DNA of 64,000 nt from Halichondria panicea (taxonomy: Eukaryota > Porifera > Demospongiae > Suberitida > Halichondriidae), in the NCBI RefSeq assembly GCF_963675165.1, contig NC_087386.1:5524169-5588168 (forward strand), given 5' to 3'. The position numbers were made by a program, and so were the translations under genes. Below, in pieces: positions 33,177 through 45,173 of this stretch (within the stretch, counting starts at the first letter, position 1; the number at the start of each line of letters is the position of its first letter). The notes beneath the pieces were generated by a model. The model saw nothing but the letters and a program-made list of their open reading frames with translations. It was not told the DNA's origin and made no database searches.

Positions 33177-35852
33177 TCAGTTGTCACTAGCGGTGGAGAC
33201 TGTGACCGAGGAGAGCAACTCCGCCAGGAAGACATCTGGGTTGTCAATAGCAACAAGCAACCCTGTGCACGACAAAGCAAAAAAATTAAAATTGTGCAGT
33301 GTTCCTTACAAAATGAAGTTTATTATTATAGGATTGAGGTTATATACAGCATATGAACGATTCAAACAAAATGGGTATGTCACATGGTTTAGGTGCAAGT
33401 CACATGACTCACCCATGACATCAAGGAACTCTTGGAAGGACTCGCAAGATTGCACCTCATCTTGGAACTCTGTCAACAGCTGCAGCAACAGATCGAACCA
33501 TGATTAGAATAGACCGTAACAATTGTTTAGTATGATACTTGTACCACTTTAGGGAATAGTTTACTTTAGGATGGTACGACTATATCACGAGAACACAATA
33601 CACAAAAGAAGGTGAAGACATTCGTCTCTTATGACAAGAATGCGCTATAGTACTTTAGTAAAGGGGACCTAACACCGAACACGAAAGGCAACAACAATCA
33701 ACAAGATCGAAGTAGATACTTTTGAATCTGAACATACATGTGCACAACGTATTTTTGTATTTTTCAGGCCAACTTGTCAAACGATTAAATATTGCATCTA
33801 TTGAACACTCCAACAAATATTTAATTTCCATACAAATAATAATGGCAGCTGTACCTTGTCGCTAGCTTCCAGCACAGTGCTATCATTGGTCCGCACGTGC
33901 TCCAGTAGAGCTGTGGGCAGGTCACTACCAGACACTGACAGTGTGGTCTTGAGGACTCGGTGTAGACTGTCCACTAGTGAGAACATCATTAGCAGCGGCT
34001 TGTACACCGAGAACTCTGCCGGGGAGGACGAGGAGAGGCTGTGGGGGGTATATGTGGGTGGGGCCACAGATGATTAGATTTCCATAAGCCAAAATAAATA
34101 GATACCAGTTACTATAAAATTATCATAATCAAAAAAATACTTCGAAGATTTGTTGGCTGGCTTAAAAAAGAGTACGGATTAACTACAATATTAATGGATC
34201 TAGAGATGTAGTACCATGGACCCACCTCTTGATGAGGGAGGAGCTACTGTTCCTGGCATGGGCCAACACTAACAGTCTCTTGAGGATGGTGGTCCGATGC
34301 TCCTCCCACTCACTCAACGACTGGATGAACAGTGACACCACCAGCTGGTACTGGGGACCGTCCAACTAGCGAAGGAGGGTGGCAAAGGTCAAGAGCAAGC
34401 CACGTACCATAAAAAAGCGTTTTGCCATTAAGAGTAACATACAGTAGAAGGTGCAGCAATAATATTATTATTATGGCTATTGTGCATACGCTGACATATT
34501 ACTATTATAGCAAACAATATGTATAGTGTAGGGTTGAGATTATTTGCATCTACTTGTGTTCACCTCGTAAGCGGAGGAGACCCAGGTGTCAGGAGCAGCT
34601 GCCAGGAAGGTTGCTAGGTTCCTCTCCTCTCTCTGGTAGCAGTGACTCCTGTGCAGGGTGGCAGAACAAAGCAAGATAATGTACACTAGTAGGCATAAAT
34701 TGTAAGTCCCCAATCAATAATATAAGAGGGTATTTTGAGCTTAGAATGCACTGAAGAGAATAAGTATTGCTTACTAACAAACAAAACTTATCCCACACAA
34801 GCCAAATATTTTTAAGCATGCAGGCCACATTAATTAGTGCTCACAGGTTCATGACGTGTGCTCCAACATGAAGGTAGTAGGGGAGCAGGTGCATGTTGCT
34901 CTGTGGACCACCCCCTCCACTTTCCCCACTGAAGGACTTCTCGTAGGCAAAGCGAACCAGAAGCAGTCGAATATCGTGAGCAAGGGTGTGGAAGGAGGGG
35001 TCAAATAGTCCTGTACACTCTTGTAAGTAGTTGTGGAACCTGGGTTCGTGTGTGGAGGTGGGGTTATTACCAGCTGTACTCTTAAGGAGGTCGTGGCTAA
35101 ATAGTATTAGCAAGGGCGTATAAAAGAAGAGAGGGCATGCAACTCCTATGTGAGCAGAGTTCAAACGTGGGCGGAGGAATGTGTGCATTTGTATGAAGTG
35201 CTAAAAATAGAAATTTCATTTCATGCACAGTCATGCACATTCATCCGCCCACGTTTGAACTCTGCTCATAATTATAGGAGTTGCATGCCCTCTCTTCTTT
35301 TATACGCCCTTGGTATTAGCTCTAGACAGAAATAGCTGACATGTGTCTAGACAGATATTAGCGTACCTTGCAACAGAACTCGAGAAGTTGGTATGTGAAA
35401 TCTGTGAGAAAATGGACAATATATTAATCTAGTGGTGGCATTTTGAATACTAAACCTACTTATGTTCTGGCCTAAGCTAAACACGCACACACTAGCGGTT
35501 GTTATGACAGTTTATTACTGGTCAGCTGATATCTCACCTCGGGCCCCCATATTGGCAGCAAGGCGTTGCACTTGGTGTTGGCGTTCTGTAGAGTAGCACT
35601 CTCCCATTCGTCTCGACTCCGGGCAAGTCTGCAGAGGGAAGAAGTGGGGGTGGTGACAATGACACAATCTACCTCCAAACATAGATACTATAGAGTGCAC
35701 GGCATAATGTACATTGTACATCCTACAAACAATACATGCTCGATCATAACAACTGCTTATAACACTGTAGTGTGTCATGAGAGCTATTGTAACAGTTGAC
35801 CAGCTGGACTTGCTAGCAACTAGAACACAAAGGTCATTATTTCCAGGGATAT
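33177..35852 (-). pseudogene. UBR4: UBR4 fragment C: C-terminal exons only
   Basis: Exons at about 35560-35630 ([25 protein letters not shown]), 35366-35401 (36-nt micro-exon), 34846-35042 (LLLVRFAYEKSFSGESGGGG), 34568-34650, 34225-34367, 33856-34047, 33412-33485 and 33177-33265, ending LLSSVTVSTASDN with stop TCA complement at 33177-33179. Exons look frame-intact. The copy begins at about 35852, inside the intron just after the [10 protein letters not shown] exon, so it lacks the zinc-binding hemiRING. Without a start or the catalytic module it is a truncated relic, unless it is fused to upstream exons. Confidence 0.9.
35111..35312. mobile_element. 202-bp MITE with 7-bp target duplication (CAAGGG family)
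   Basis: Inverted ends of about 70 bp starting CAAGGGCGTATAAAAGAAGA. Flanked by GTATTAG at 35104-35110 and 35313-35319. UBR4 copy 2 has the empty site (GTATTAG once, 60773-60779). It lies in an intron of UBR4 fragment C, so insertion post-dates that duplication. Confidence 0.93.
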
Positions 35853-36453
35853 ATTAGCAACAACGATAACTCACTTGTCTCTTCTTTAATTGTAGAGAGG
35901 TCTGTATTATATAGACAGTGCATGAGGACCACTTTCAGCAGCTTAATCCTTCACCTAACACTGGTAGTGATCAAAGTCCTCGATCCTCACACACACTCTG
36001 GAAGCTGAGATGATGGGCTGTGTTCATCGATTGCCATTATCTGACATCTAGAGGCCTAGTTCTTTGGTCCAGTGGAAGGAGAAACCACTACTAATCGGGA
36101 ATTTAAACACCTCTATAGTTCATGATCAGCTTCGACACGTTGCAACTTATTGCACATAATTGCGTATGCACACATTTCCAATCAAAAAATGTCTGTCCTT
36201 TCCTCAAGGTAACGCGATTGTCATACAATGCACACTGAAACTGAACATATTTCTAAATAATATTAAAGGTTGGGCACCAGGAAAATTACGAAGGTTTTGA
36301 AAGAAATGGTTTCGAGCAACTCGTTTTGTAGCTTCTTTCACGAGACAATGTTATCTTCGATTTTTCAATGAGCTTGACCCCATCTTCCTCATATATACAT
36401 CGAGTCATTACAATAATAATTAGTGTCGTATAATAATTATGCAGAAGAAGTAA
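35853..36453. other. Spacer between UBR4 fragment C and the Death exon
   Basis: About 35950-36010 resembles 31225-31290 (TAGTGATCAAAGTCCTC), part of the duplicated Death unit. No other gene seen. Confidence 0.55.
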
Positions 36454-38962
36454 TCAATGGCTTGAAGAAGCAAAAGATTTATTTTTTAATTCTGTTTCAA
36501 TTTCCTCAGCTATATCATTGCGTCCAACAATTTTACTCCTCAGGCATACACATATGTAAGGCCATGTGACCGGATGATCTGAATCAGTGAGACGCTTGTC
36601 TATAATCTCAATCAGACGGCGTTGATTAGAGCAGTGTTCATCTTCAATATTTTTCAACACTGAAGTATGCAAATCAAAAGCCAGTCCCAGATTGAACCAA
36701 TCTTTCTGAGCATAAATCAGCTTCTCACAAATCGTTTTCAAAACAATCGGATTGGAGGACGACTGTTTTGTAATTTCTTTTGAGCTGGGATGCTCCTCCT
36801 CTGATGATTCTATATAATTCACACATAATTTGCCATTAGAAATTGCATGCTGAATGTACATACGACATTGAAGAGCTATATGCATTATCAAGCTATCTTT
36901 ATCGTGCTGAACAATTAAAGTCATCCAATGATTAGTGCCATGGAAACTGTCACATAGTAAAAGTATCCCCCGAAGTAGATTGCCCCCCCCCCGACACAAT
37001 AAAAATTTACTTCGGAGCAGTAGCATTAATCATTAATAATAATGCAAAGTTTATTATAGATCTAGAGGGACACATTGACAGATACGTATGGTCTACAAGT
37101 ACAGGTGTGTATTAAAGTAGATAGTGTGACATGTGATGAGGATATGAATATACTTTTTGGCAGGGGACACTTCGCTCTGACTCAATTACTTGTCTGGGGG
37201 GACAATCCATTCAGTGACAGAAAAATTCTCACAATAGTTTGTGGGATACCACATCGTCCGAAACAGCGGATTGCTTCAAAGCCATGCATCTAATTTATAC
37301 TGGATTATTTATTCTGGATTATGTACACTGTGCACATGCGCACAGTGTACATAATTGCTATATAGAGCACACTTGTGGGCTAATGCATTGTAATGTGTAT
37401 TGGGGCAGGATATAAAAATAGAATGACAGTGTGGGATATAATTATTCAGTGAGGGTCTTCAAAGCCAGCTTTACTGTCGGTATGTTCAGGTATACATAAC
37501 TCTGGAGTATAAAGTCAATCCAGTACAAACACTCCATCATGCACAGCACCTAGATATATATATATATATTTTATATGCATGAACTGACCTCTTTGTATGG
37601 CTGAGTAACTCGTCCCCGGGGTCTGAACTACTGAGGGAAAAAAGTTGGTAAACATCAAAAATATTTTCACATTCGCCCTGTTTGTGCAAGGAGGATAAAT
37701 CAGAGTTTGTGCATTCACGTTGTAAAACTAGCTTCAACATAGGATTTTCAGGACAGTATACAGTTATAGTATTGTATAGATTACTTACAATGAATATTTA
37801 GGTGCAAACAACGACTCTCTTCGTCTAAATTGGTATTCTTCAGCAGAAACTTTACTGAAAGAGAATACTCATTTTCAAGCAGAGTAAATTTGTAATGGAT
37901 GGCTGGGATAACTCCAAGTTGATTAGTCGAAAGTAGAACGTTTGAGTAGCGATCGATAGATTCTTTGGATAGCTACAAGACGGAAAGTGCATGCATGCAT
38001 GTAAGTAATCACACGATCATGTGTATGTAATGCACGTTACATCATAATTAGAGACGGTACTTAGTGCACAGTATAACCCCTCCTTCAAAAGATCGAGTGA
38101 TCATGCTTTTGACTTGCATTGTCTTGTGCATGGTAATAGAGCACTAACTAACTCACAACGGATGACGATTGCATATTAACAGTCCAATTACGGTGTGGCT
38201 GGGAGTTTTGTATCTCCATCTCTATTTCATTTTCAAATTGAATTTGACCTCGATCCACCAATTCTTTTGTGAATCCATGGCGATCTCCTTCAAGCTCTTC
38301 TCTAATTATCTGTATAATGAAAACTCATCATCATGCATAAATAATTATGTTACGCTGTCAGATTTAAGCTCAAACATCACAATGTCAAAACACATGCATG
38401 CAACATGCATAATTATCACTCCGGAAACCTACATTTACATGAGTGCGTAGATCCCGACAGATCACACATTTCACGTCAATTACGACAACGTTACGCAGTA
38501 AGTAAGTTCTGCTAAACAGCAAAGCACTGTACATTTTCTCAATTGTAAAGCCAAATACTTTACGAACGTAAATACCAAAGCCCTCGAAACGAGTAAGTTC
38601 GATAGATCCATAGGATTGGCCAATAGGAAAGTGTCCACCCTCCAGGGTCTCAAATACTTCGTTCTGGTCTGTTGTTCGAGCAATGACAAGAGGGTCAGCC
38701 CTTAAACTGGCACGATGTTGTATTTGTAAAGTAAGAGGCTTCTTGAACTGCACTTCGGGCTCACATTTCACATAATATATTAAACTGAATAGGTCTGAGT
38801 TTGCAGGAATCTCAAAGTCAGTGGATGAGTCAAAGAATATGTGTAGGACACACGTATCGGTTCCTTTAGGTAGGCAATTCTTGGGGAATTTAATTTTAAA
38901 TCCGAACGTGCTGAACTCCTTAGATTTGTTAGTGACTTCCACAACAGTTTTTCCAATGCGAC
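36454..38962 (-). CDS. ZU5 - Death domain protein
   Basis: Exons on the minus strand at about 38448-38962, 38158-38312, 37787-37979, 37587-37632 and 36454-36810, possibly more between. The first encodes a ZU5-like domain: FGFKIKFPKNCLPKGT, EIPANSDLFSLIYYVKC, EVQFKKPLTLQIQHRA. Middle exons (LREELEGDRHGFTKEL; IPAIHYKFTLLENEYS) are not assigned. The last encodes a Death domain: WFNLGLAFDLHTSVLKNIE, PVTWPYICVCLRS, RNDIAEEIETEL, with stop at 36454-36456. ZU5 plus Death recalls UNC5/PIDD/ankyrin-type adaptors, so apoptosis or immune signalling is a reasonable inference. The upstream start was not found; exons at about 39066-39205 and 39438-39534 may belong to it. Confidence 0.72.
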
Positions 38963-39065
38963 CTGTGATTCAAAACTCAACATAATTAGTATCATAGTCC
39001 AGAGAGCAAATTAAGGCATCCGGCACACTATTATAACTATAGAAAGAGCTCCAAAAAGATAATTA

Positions 39066-39534
39066 AACCTGGTGATGGTATGGTAGCCTGGATTCCAGGC
39101 AGGAGAGAGGCAATCCAAGGGTTTGGAGTTGAGGCTAATTGTATGGATTCGGTGCCATTGTGTGTTGACTCTTCATTCCTTCCAGTATAGAACTCACCTG
39201 AAGCTGAAAACAAACGTGTCTTATTATTGTACATACAACCATTAACCTCATCATGCCTGAGTTAAATAGCTGGTTGAGGTTATATATCTTTACGAATCTA
39301 TATACAACTGTTCTTGAACTAACGTTATATTTACAACTCCATGCCAGGAGCTTTTTCTGGCAGTGAAGTTGAGTGAAGATGTATAAATTTTGGTATACTT
39401 TAGTTATAATTTTTATGTCATGTTCTAATTAACACACCTAGTAAGCTAGTGGTAGAAGGCACTGGAGGATCCAACTGCTCGTCAGTGACTCCCTTCTTTA
39501 CCATCAACTGGTGGAAGCTGGTGGTCCCTGGTTT
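39066..39534 (-). CDS. Two small exons of uncertain ownership
   Basis: Open segments with plausible splice sites: about 39438-39534 (KPGTTSFHQLMVKKGVTDEQ) and about 39066-39205 (SGEFYTGRNEESTHNGTESI). They lie between the IQGAP fragment and the ZU5 exon. They could be 5' exons of the ZU5-Death gene (an internal Met lies in the first) or link it to the IQGAP piece. I do not recognise them. Confidence 0.4.
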
Positions 39535-39713
39535 CTATACACATACATATGAACATGTAAATCTGAACAGCTTCAGTTCTAGGGTACATTGGATTACAAT
39601 GTAGAAAGGTCTAATTACGGGTCAGGTTAAGAGGATCTATATAGCTAAGATCAGGAGTTCAACTCCTGCATGCTATGATAAATGTACAAATACTCCACCT
39701 TTATAAACCACAC

Positions 39714-39922
39714 CAGGGTGTCATACAGGATTTTGAAGTAGAGGGGGAAATAAGAAAAGTAACTTGCTAAAAAAAAGGTCAACTGTTCAAGTATTTCAAT
39801 ACTCTGTTAGTATGTAAAATTACCAGCTATGGACCCAAACTAGTACCTGAATGCAAATTTTAGGGGAGGAAATTGGAGCTTGAGGGAGGATATCCCCCCT
39901 TTCCCCCTCCCCTGACACCCTG
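39714..39922. mobile_element. MITE, family C (~209 bp)
   Basis: CAGGGTGTCATACAGG at the left; CCTGACACCCTG at the right. Related to 41941-42087. Confidence 0.7.
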
Positions 39923-39977
39923 ATATAGGTACATGAGCAATTAAACTGCATGCTCACTATCCGAAACAAGAGCTCAC

Positions 39978-41797
39978 CTTCACGGCAACAGCTGTTTGCT
40001 TTGAGAGGTAATCGAGTATCTCCTTGTAAGCCTTCCTTTGTTTGAATCCCTTCCATGCAGCCTGTAGCTTGACAGTGTCCTCTTGACGTGAGGAGAGGAA
40101 CTCGAGTCTCTCCTTATATGGTCGTCTCTCTCTAGCCCCCCTCACTCTGGCTTGTATCTGGATGATGAGTGGCTCGTTGGCTTGCATCAGAGTCCACCTG
40201 TCATAGTCTGCTGTCACCTTGGTAACCACAGCCTGTGAGGGGGAGAGTATGCAAAGGTTGGTATAAATCTTTCAGCAAACGATAAACTTTCCAGCTATAC
40301 ATATACATGTACACCGATACAAAAGTTATATTATACAAACATCAACACATTTACACACACACGTACAGCAAGGGAAAAGTAACTTCACCTGTATTTCATC
40401 TTTGCTGAGTTCACAAGATTCTCCAGTGAATCCTTGAGGCTCTGCCCACTGCCCCTCCCCTGTCTGGCTGTTGTGGTAGTAGGTGTACCCTCCATGAAGG
40501 TGGTGGGCTGACCATCCATCATTGTCAGACACTCCTGTGTATAAAAGTAAAACTGTGAACGCCTCCGTCAATATGTACAGTACATTCTTTCGAATAAACT
40601 TGGGTAAAGGTATATAAGTAGCTAAAACACGTACATGTAACATACAAATCTGTCAACTGAGCTATTTAAGTGCCATAGAATTCCCCTCGACAGATTCTCT
40701 GTTAACTCACCCACCCACACACCACACACAACACACCACACACACTCACCTTTGTCCATTTTCTCCTGTCGTGCTGCACTCAGTTTCTCTAAGTACGTGT
40801 CAGTGCAGCTGTCAGTGATGGAGCGGATGTTGGTAGTGGGGGCTTTGATGGCCTCCAATGTGGCGGCTGGGTCGTTGCTCTCCACAGCACGGTTGATGGA
40901 GCTCACCGCCTGGGCGTCTGTGAGTGTGTGTGGGGGTGTGTGTGTTAAATCGCTACGTAAACGTGCCACCTTTCATTGTTTAGGTCATTATAGATTCAAA
41001 ATGGACCTTAACTCGTACTTCACCAAACTCAAGGAGTACTAATCTCTACCATACATGTGTATATACCAGAATATCATATGGGCCTTCCACTAAAATGTGT
41101 TAATCGTTTACAGAGCAATCCTTTACGAGGATGATGTAAAAATAATTTCCGGGCCAACTCTCCGCTTTACACACATTCTTCCACAATGCAACTATAAGTC
41201 TATTCACTCACATTCCAGTGCCTCCACAGTCTGAGCGTTGGCCTTTTCCACCATGCCTTGTATCTCTTCCCTACTCAACACTGCCTCTGGGTCACTCTCC
41301 AACTTAACCGCAAGAGCAGCCTTGAGTAGCGTCAGGTAGTGAGGGGCCTGGGGCTCTTGGATACCCTCCAGATGGGCATGGTCGCTTTGTAGCGCCTCTA
41401 GAAGAGCCTGAGGGTCATCTGCTGTCAGTGTACTGTTGATGGTGACAATGGCCTCAGCAGCTAAAAACGAAAAGCATTGTCACTGCAGAGGTCACCATGC
41501 CTATATTGCATCTACAGTAGGTCTATATGCTGTACAGGTCAACACATTTCTCATACATAGTACAGCATTTCAAGCTTCTAGCAATTGAAAACTATGCACA
41601 TAGGGAACAAAATACAATTCCAGTTAAAGCGGGTGTACATGCAGCTTACACAGTCAAGATGACACACACACTATAGCCTCTAACTCACAGAGTGTCTCTT
41701 GTCTAACTTCCTCGTTGACCTGAGCCACGACATCACGTATCTCTGCCTCTGTGAGAGCACCACCTTTCCTCAGTCGAGCCTCCTCAAGGGCATTCTG
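39978..41797 (-). CDS. IQGAP internal fragment (repeats, WW, IQ)
   Basis: Exons at about 41689-41797, 41212-41460, 40750-40921, 40389-40536 and 39978-40232. The first three are IQGAP internal repeats (VSSINRAVESNDPAATLEAI; TINSTLTADDPQALLEAL). The fourth is the WW domain (GGYTYYHNSQTGEGQW), and the fifth holds IQ motifs (IIQIQARVRGARERRPYKER; KLQAAWKGFKQRKAYKEIL). The order matches IQGAP scaffolds, which bind actin, Cdc42/Rac and calmodulin. The calponin-homology domain that should precede and the RasGAP-related domain that should follow are both absent, so this is a fragment or an exon block reused by a neighbour. No stop was seen inside the exons. Confidence 0.85.
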
Positions 41798-41940
41798 AGG
41801 GGGGAGGGTGTGTGAGTGTACATCGATCAATATTGAAAGTACAACGCTGGTGAATAAGAAAACCTTCGACGTTTAGCAACAAATAATAGAGCTATCAACA
41901 CCCAAAATACCAATTAAAACTTATTTAAGTTTACCATGTT

Positions 41941-42087
41941 CAGGGTGTCATACAGGATTTTGAAATAGAGGGGGGAAATGAGAAAAGTAACCAGAAAATG
42001 TTGCTAAAAAAGGTCAACTGTTATTTCAATACCCAGCTATGGACACTCAGTCATAATTGAAGGGGGGGGCCCCTGTATGACACCCTG
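41941..42087. mobile_element. 147-bp MITE, family C
   Basis: Perfect 16-bp inverted ends (CAGGGTGTCATACAGG and inverse). No ORF. Confidence 0.8.
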
Positions 42088-43003
42088 CACACCGACTAGG
42101 TCCTGTACATATATGTAATACATGAGGGGAAAAGGACAGTCATTATTATAGTGATGAAAGTGCCATGGGACGAGTGTGAGTTAATTGTGTATCTGGGCCG
42201 GGGTTAATGACTTTTGTAAGAGAAGTAGTATGTGCATTTGTTTGACCAATGTATGAAATTATATTATGACCAATACTGAGGAATGTTACTGGCAAGGCAA
42301 AATCCAATATGCATAAAGTAAAACTACAATAATTATGTGAGTGAAGGTTCAGTATCTTAACAATGTGGCCGAAAAATGCACAGCAGTAGATCTAACTTAG
42401 TATTATAAAAACGGATACTAATTTTAGCGAATTTTGTAATGAACGCTAAATTAAGTATGCACTAACAATTTAAAAAAATTATGAATCTCATTTAAACTTT
42501 TTTCTTTCATGTACTTTTGTATAAAGAGTATGCTAGTACATATTTTGACAAATATTGTGCTAATGAATTTGCTACAAATCCGACAAAATTAGTACCCTAA
42601 AAACAGTCTGTAAAATTACTACCCGTCTATAATAGTAACATTAAGGTATCATTAGAGCCATGAATTTCTTAACCACACACGAAGTGGCGCCAACACTCGG
42701 TCATGAATAATTTTACAGGACCTATCATGTCATTCCGTGGGATATATTTGTGAACGGTTGTGGGTACAGTTGACATATGCAGCAATCAGTTCAGGCTCCA
42801 GCAAGACAGGTACTATACATAGAAACTTGACAGGTCTGTCAACGAACGGCCTGAACGGCCTGCATGGTCTCGAGGCATATGCAATAATTCACGTAGAAGT
42901 TGGTCAAACGTAGAAGTTGGTCAAGATAAAAGCAAACCATGACTATATAGACCACACACAGGTGAGCAGACTCTGAGATGTGTGTACAGCTACTTACACT
43001 CAC
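42088..43003. other. Intergenic, no gene seen
   Basis: AT-rich sequence between the IQGAP piece and the K1 ankyrin exon. Any further ankyrin exons of K1 have been lost. Confidence 0.5.
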
Positions 43004-44063
43004 CTCTTTGGGTACATTGACATTGGCCCCAGCATCGATTAGGGGCTCCATACATTTCTTGTGACCACCAAAACTGGCTGTCCGAAGAGGGGTCTCTCTC
43101 GACTGTACATAGGAGGGAAAAGAATGTTGACATCATATAAGCTGACGAAACACATAAGAAACCTCACTCACGCACCATCCTGGGGTGCTGTAGACACAGC
43201 TTTCTGAGTGAGACAATCACTTCGTCAACTGATGGTCTCTGTTGAGGTCGGTCATGGAGGCAGCTAACAACAAGAGGATAAAGAGCGTGTTTCTGCCCCA
43301 TTTTGTCACCATGGACAGCAGTGCTTCGACGCATGAGCTCCACCTGTCCCCAGAAAGAGTTGATATAGTTGTAAAGATTTTGTTTAACTTCGTTGACTTT
43401 AGGGAAATCACCGATAATAGTGTGAATGATGAGATGACCGAATGAGAAGATGTCCAGCTTGGTAGTGTAGGTTGGCTCTTCTCCATGACATTCGGGAGGC
43501 ATGTAGGTTGGATTTCCCGGGACACTTGTCAGAACATGAGTCAATCTGTCCAGGTCCACATACCTGGAGACACCCAGGTCTCCGATCTTGGCAGTGAGGT
43601 CCTCAGTGAGCAGGATGTTGGGAGCAGTGAGGTCACGATGGATGAGGGGAGGGGTCAGAGAGTGTAGATAGTGAAGGCCCTTGGATATATCATACAGGAT
43701 ACGGATTCTAGTGGCGATATTCGTGTCTCGATGGGTTTCAACAAAAATAGCCAAGTCGGAATGAAGCCTCTCCATTATTAAACTGATGTCGCTCTTATCG
43801 CGGCCGTAATGGACGCCAACAAAGTTGACTATGTTGGGATGATCCAGACTGCTCAGAATACGACATTCATTGCAGAAATTTGTTAAAATCCTCTCTTGAT
43901 TTTGTAGGAGCAATATGGAGTGGATTTTCTTAGCAATGCAGTCTCTTCCATTCACCGTCACTCTAAAGACACAGCCATAAGCCCCATGACCAGCTTGGTT
44001 CTCCTCTAGACCCAATCCTTCCACCTGGACCACCAGAGCATCAAGGTCACTTCTTGTAGCCAT
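43004..44063 (-). CDS. TKL-type protein kinase with one ankyrin exon (K1)
   Basis: A large kinase exon (43175-44063) starts at an ATG (MATRSDLDALVVQVEG). It shows the glycine loop HGAYGCVFRVTV, lysine in CIAKKIH, the catalytic loop HRDLTAPNILL, DLG in place of DFG, and PPE in place of APE (YMPPECHG). Asp of HRD and of DLG are present, so activity is plausible. The HRDLTAPN loop is tyrosine-kinase-like. After a GTGCGTGAG donor, a 99-nt exon (43004-43102) encodes one ankyrin repeat, ETPLRTASFGGHKKCMEPLI. A donor follows it but no further coding exon was found, so the gene may be 3'-truncated. Paralogue K2 has at least twelve ankyrin exons. Confidence 0.85.
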
Positions 44064-44569
44064 TTTGAAGATTTACAGAAAAAGGGTCTTTGTGTTCCTT
44101 GGTCATATGACACATTCTCCTACTGCGCATGCCCAGGTATCCAGATGTATTTCAGAAGCTTAATGATCTTTACCAAATCAGACACATAAATAGGACTTGC
44201 ATCAGAGGACTTGCATGATGTGTCTTGGACCATGGCGAATGGAGAATAGAAAGACCTACTGTATAGGCAACACAATTCATGGTAAGTGTGAGTACCCTCC
44301 CACCCTACAATAGATACCTCCATCAGCTGGCTAAGATATCATTCTCACTACTCTCATGTGTCTGGATCTGAGAGGCGTCAGATCTTCTAAGTCACGTACC
44401 TTTCAACGGCCATCTAGCTAGCTAGCTGCATATATCATCATTTCAGTCTGTTATTATTGTGTACAGAATTGTACCTTATTATCTCAGCTACCCCACCACT
44501 AGATACCTCACACACACATCTTGAGCCCCTAGTATCAGAGTGTACTAATCTCGTCCCTCTCTCTCACAG
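44064..44569. other. Spacer between K1 and the FATP fragment
   Basis: Divergent intergenic DNA without recognisable features beyond short repeats. Presumably holds the K1 promoter. Confidence 0.45.
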
Positions 44570-44999
44570 ATTGTTTCGTTCTCCTACTTTCTTTGGGATT
44601 GCCGGAGGAGTGACTGACAGTGACTGTGTGTACTCTGTCCTGCCCCTCTACCATTCCCACGGCCTCGCACACGGTGGAGGGCCTATGATCTACACAGGAG
44701 CCACTCTCGTCATTAGGAAAAAGTTTTCTGCCAAACACTTTTGGACCGATAGTGCAAAGTACAACTGCACTGTGAGTTGGCTAATTGACTGGGGCTGACC
44801 CACTTACATTAATGTCTTAGATAGACAGTACGTGTTGTTATGCTTTCAGCTATTCTTGCCTTTGCTTTCACTACACAACTTGAGCTATGTATCACTGTGT
44901 ACGGGTGACATCACTTCATTTATATCCACTTACTCCCCCACTGTGCAGATGGTGTGCACGATTGGGGAGTTGAATCGCTACGTGTTGGTCCAACCCCCT
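44570..44999 (+). pseudogene. FATP / SLC27-type acyl-CoA synthetase fragment
   Basis: Two exons. 44570-44771 (acceptor CTCTCACAG, donor GTGAGT) encodes VYSVLPLYHSHGLAHGGGPM and VIRKKFSAKHFWTDSAKYNC. The second, from 44949, encodes TIGELNRYVLVQPP in phase. These match consecutive pieces of very-long-chain acyl-CoA synthetases (human FATPs: LPLYHSAG, KYNCTIVQYIGEL). Homology ends abruptly at about 44999, where the same exon continues as a COLGALT segment in another frame. Neither the ATP/AMP motif nor the C-terminus is present. Confidence 0.85.
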
Positions 45000-45173
45000 G
45001 GCTGTATCCGAACCTTGACCCTTTCGAGGAGCATGACGAGAGGTTCGTCCATGTTGCCCAGCTGAGACAGGAAGGTCTGGAGACTACCTCTTTGTGAGTT
45101 ATCTGTGTGGTCATCTCTAGCCTCGTTCCCGGCCCATCTATTGTAACAACCTAGCTAGGCTATCTCTAGACGT

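Noticed and set aside
43242..43667. Plus-strand frames over the kinase exon (also 57775-58320)
   Set aside because: Antisense of conserved kinase coding sequence.
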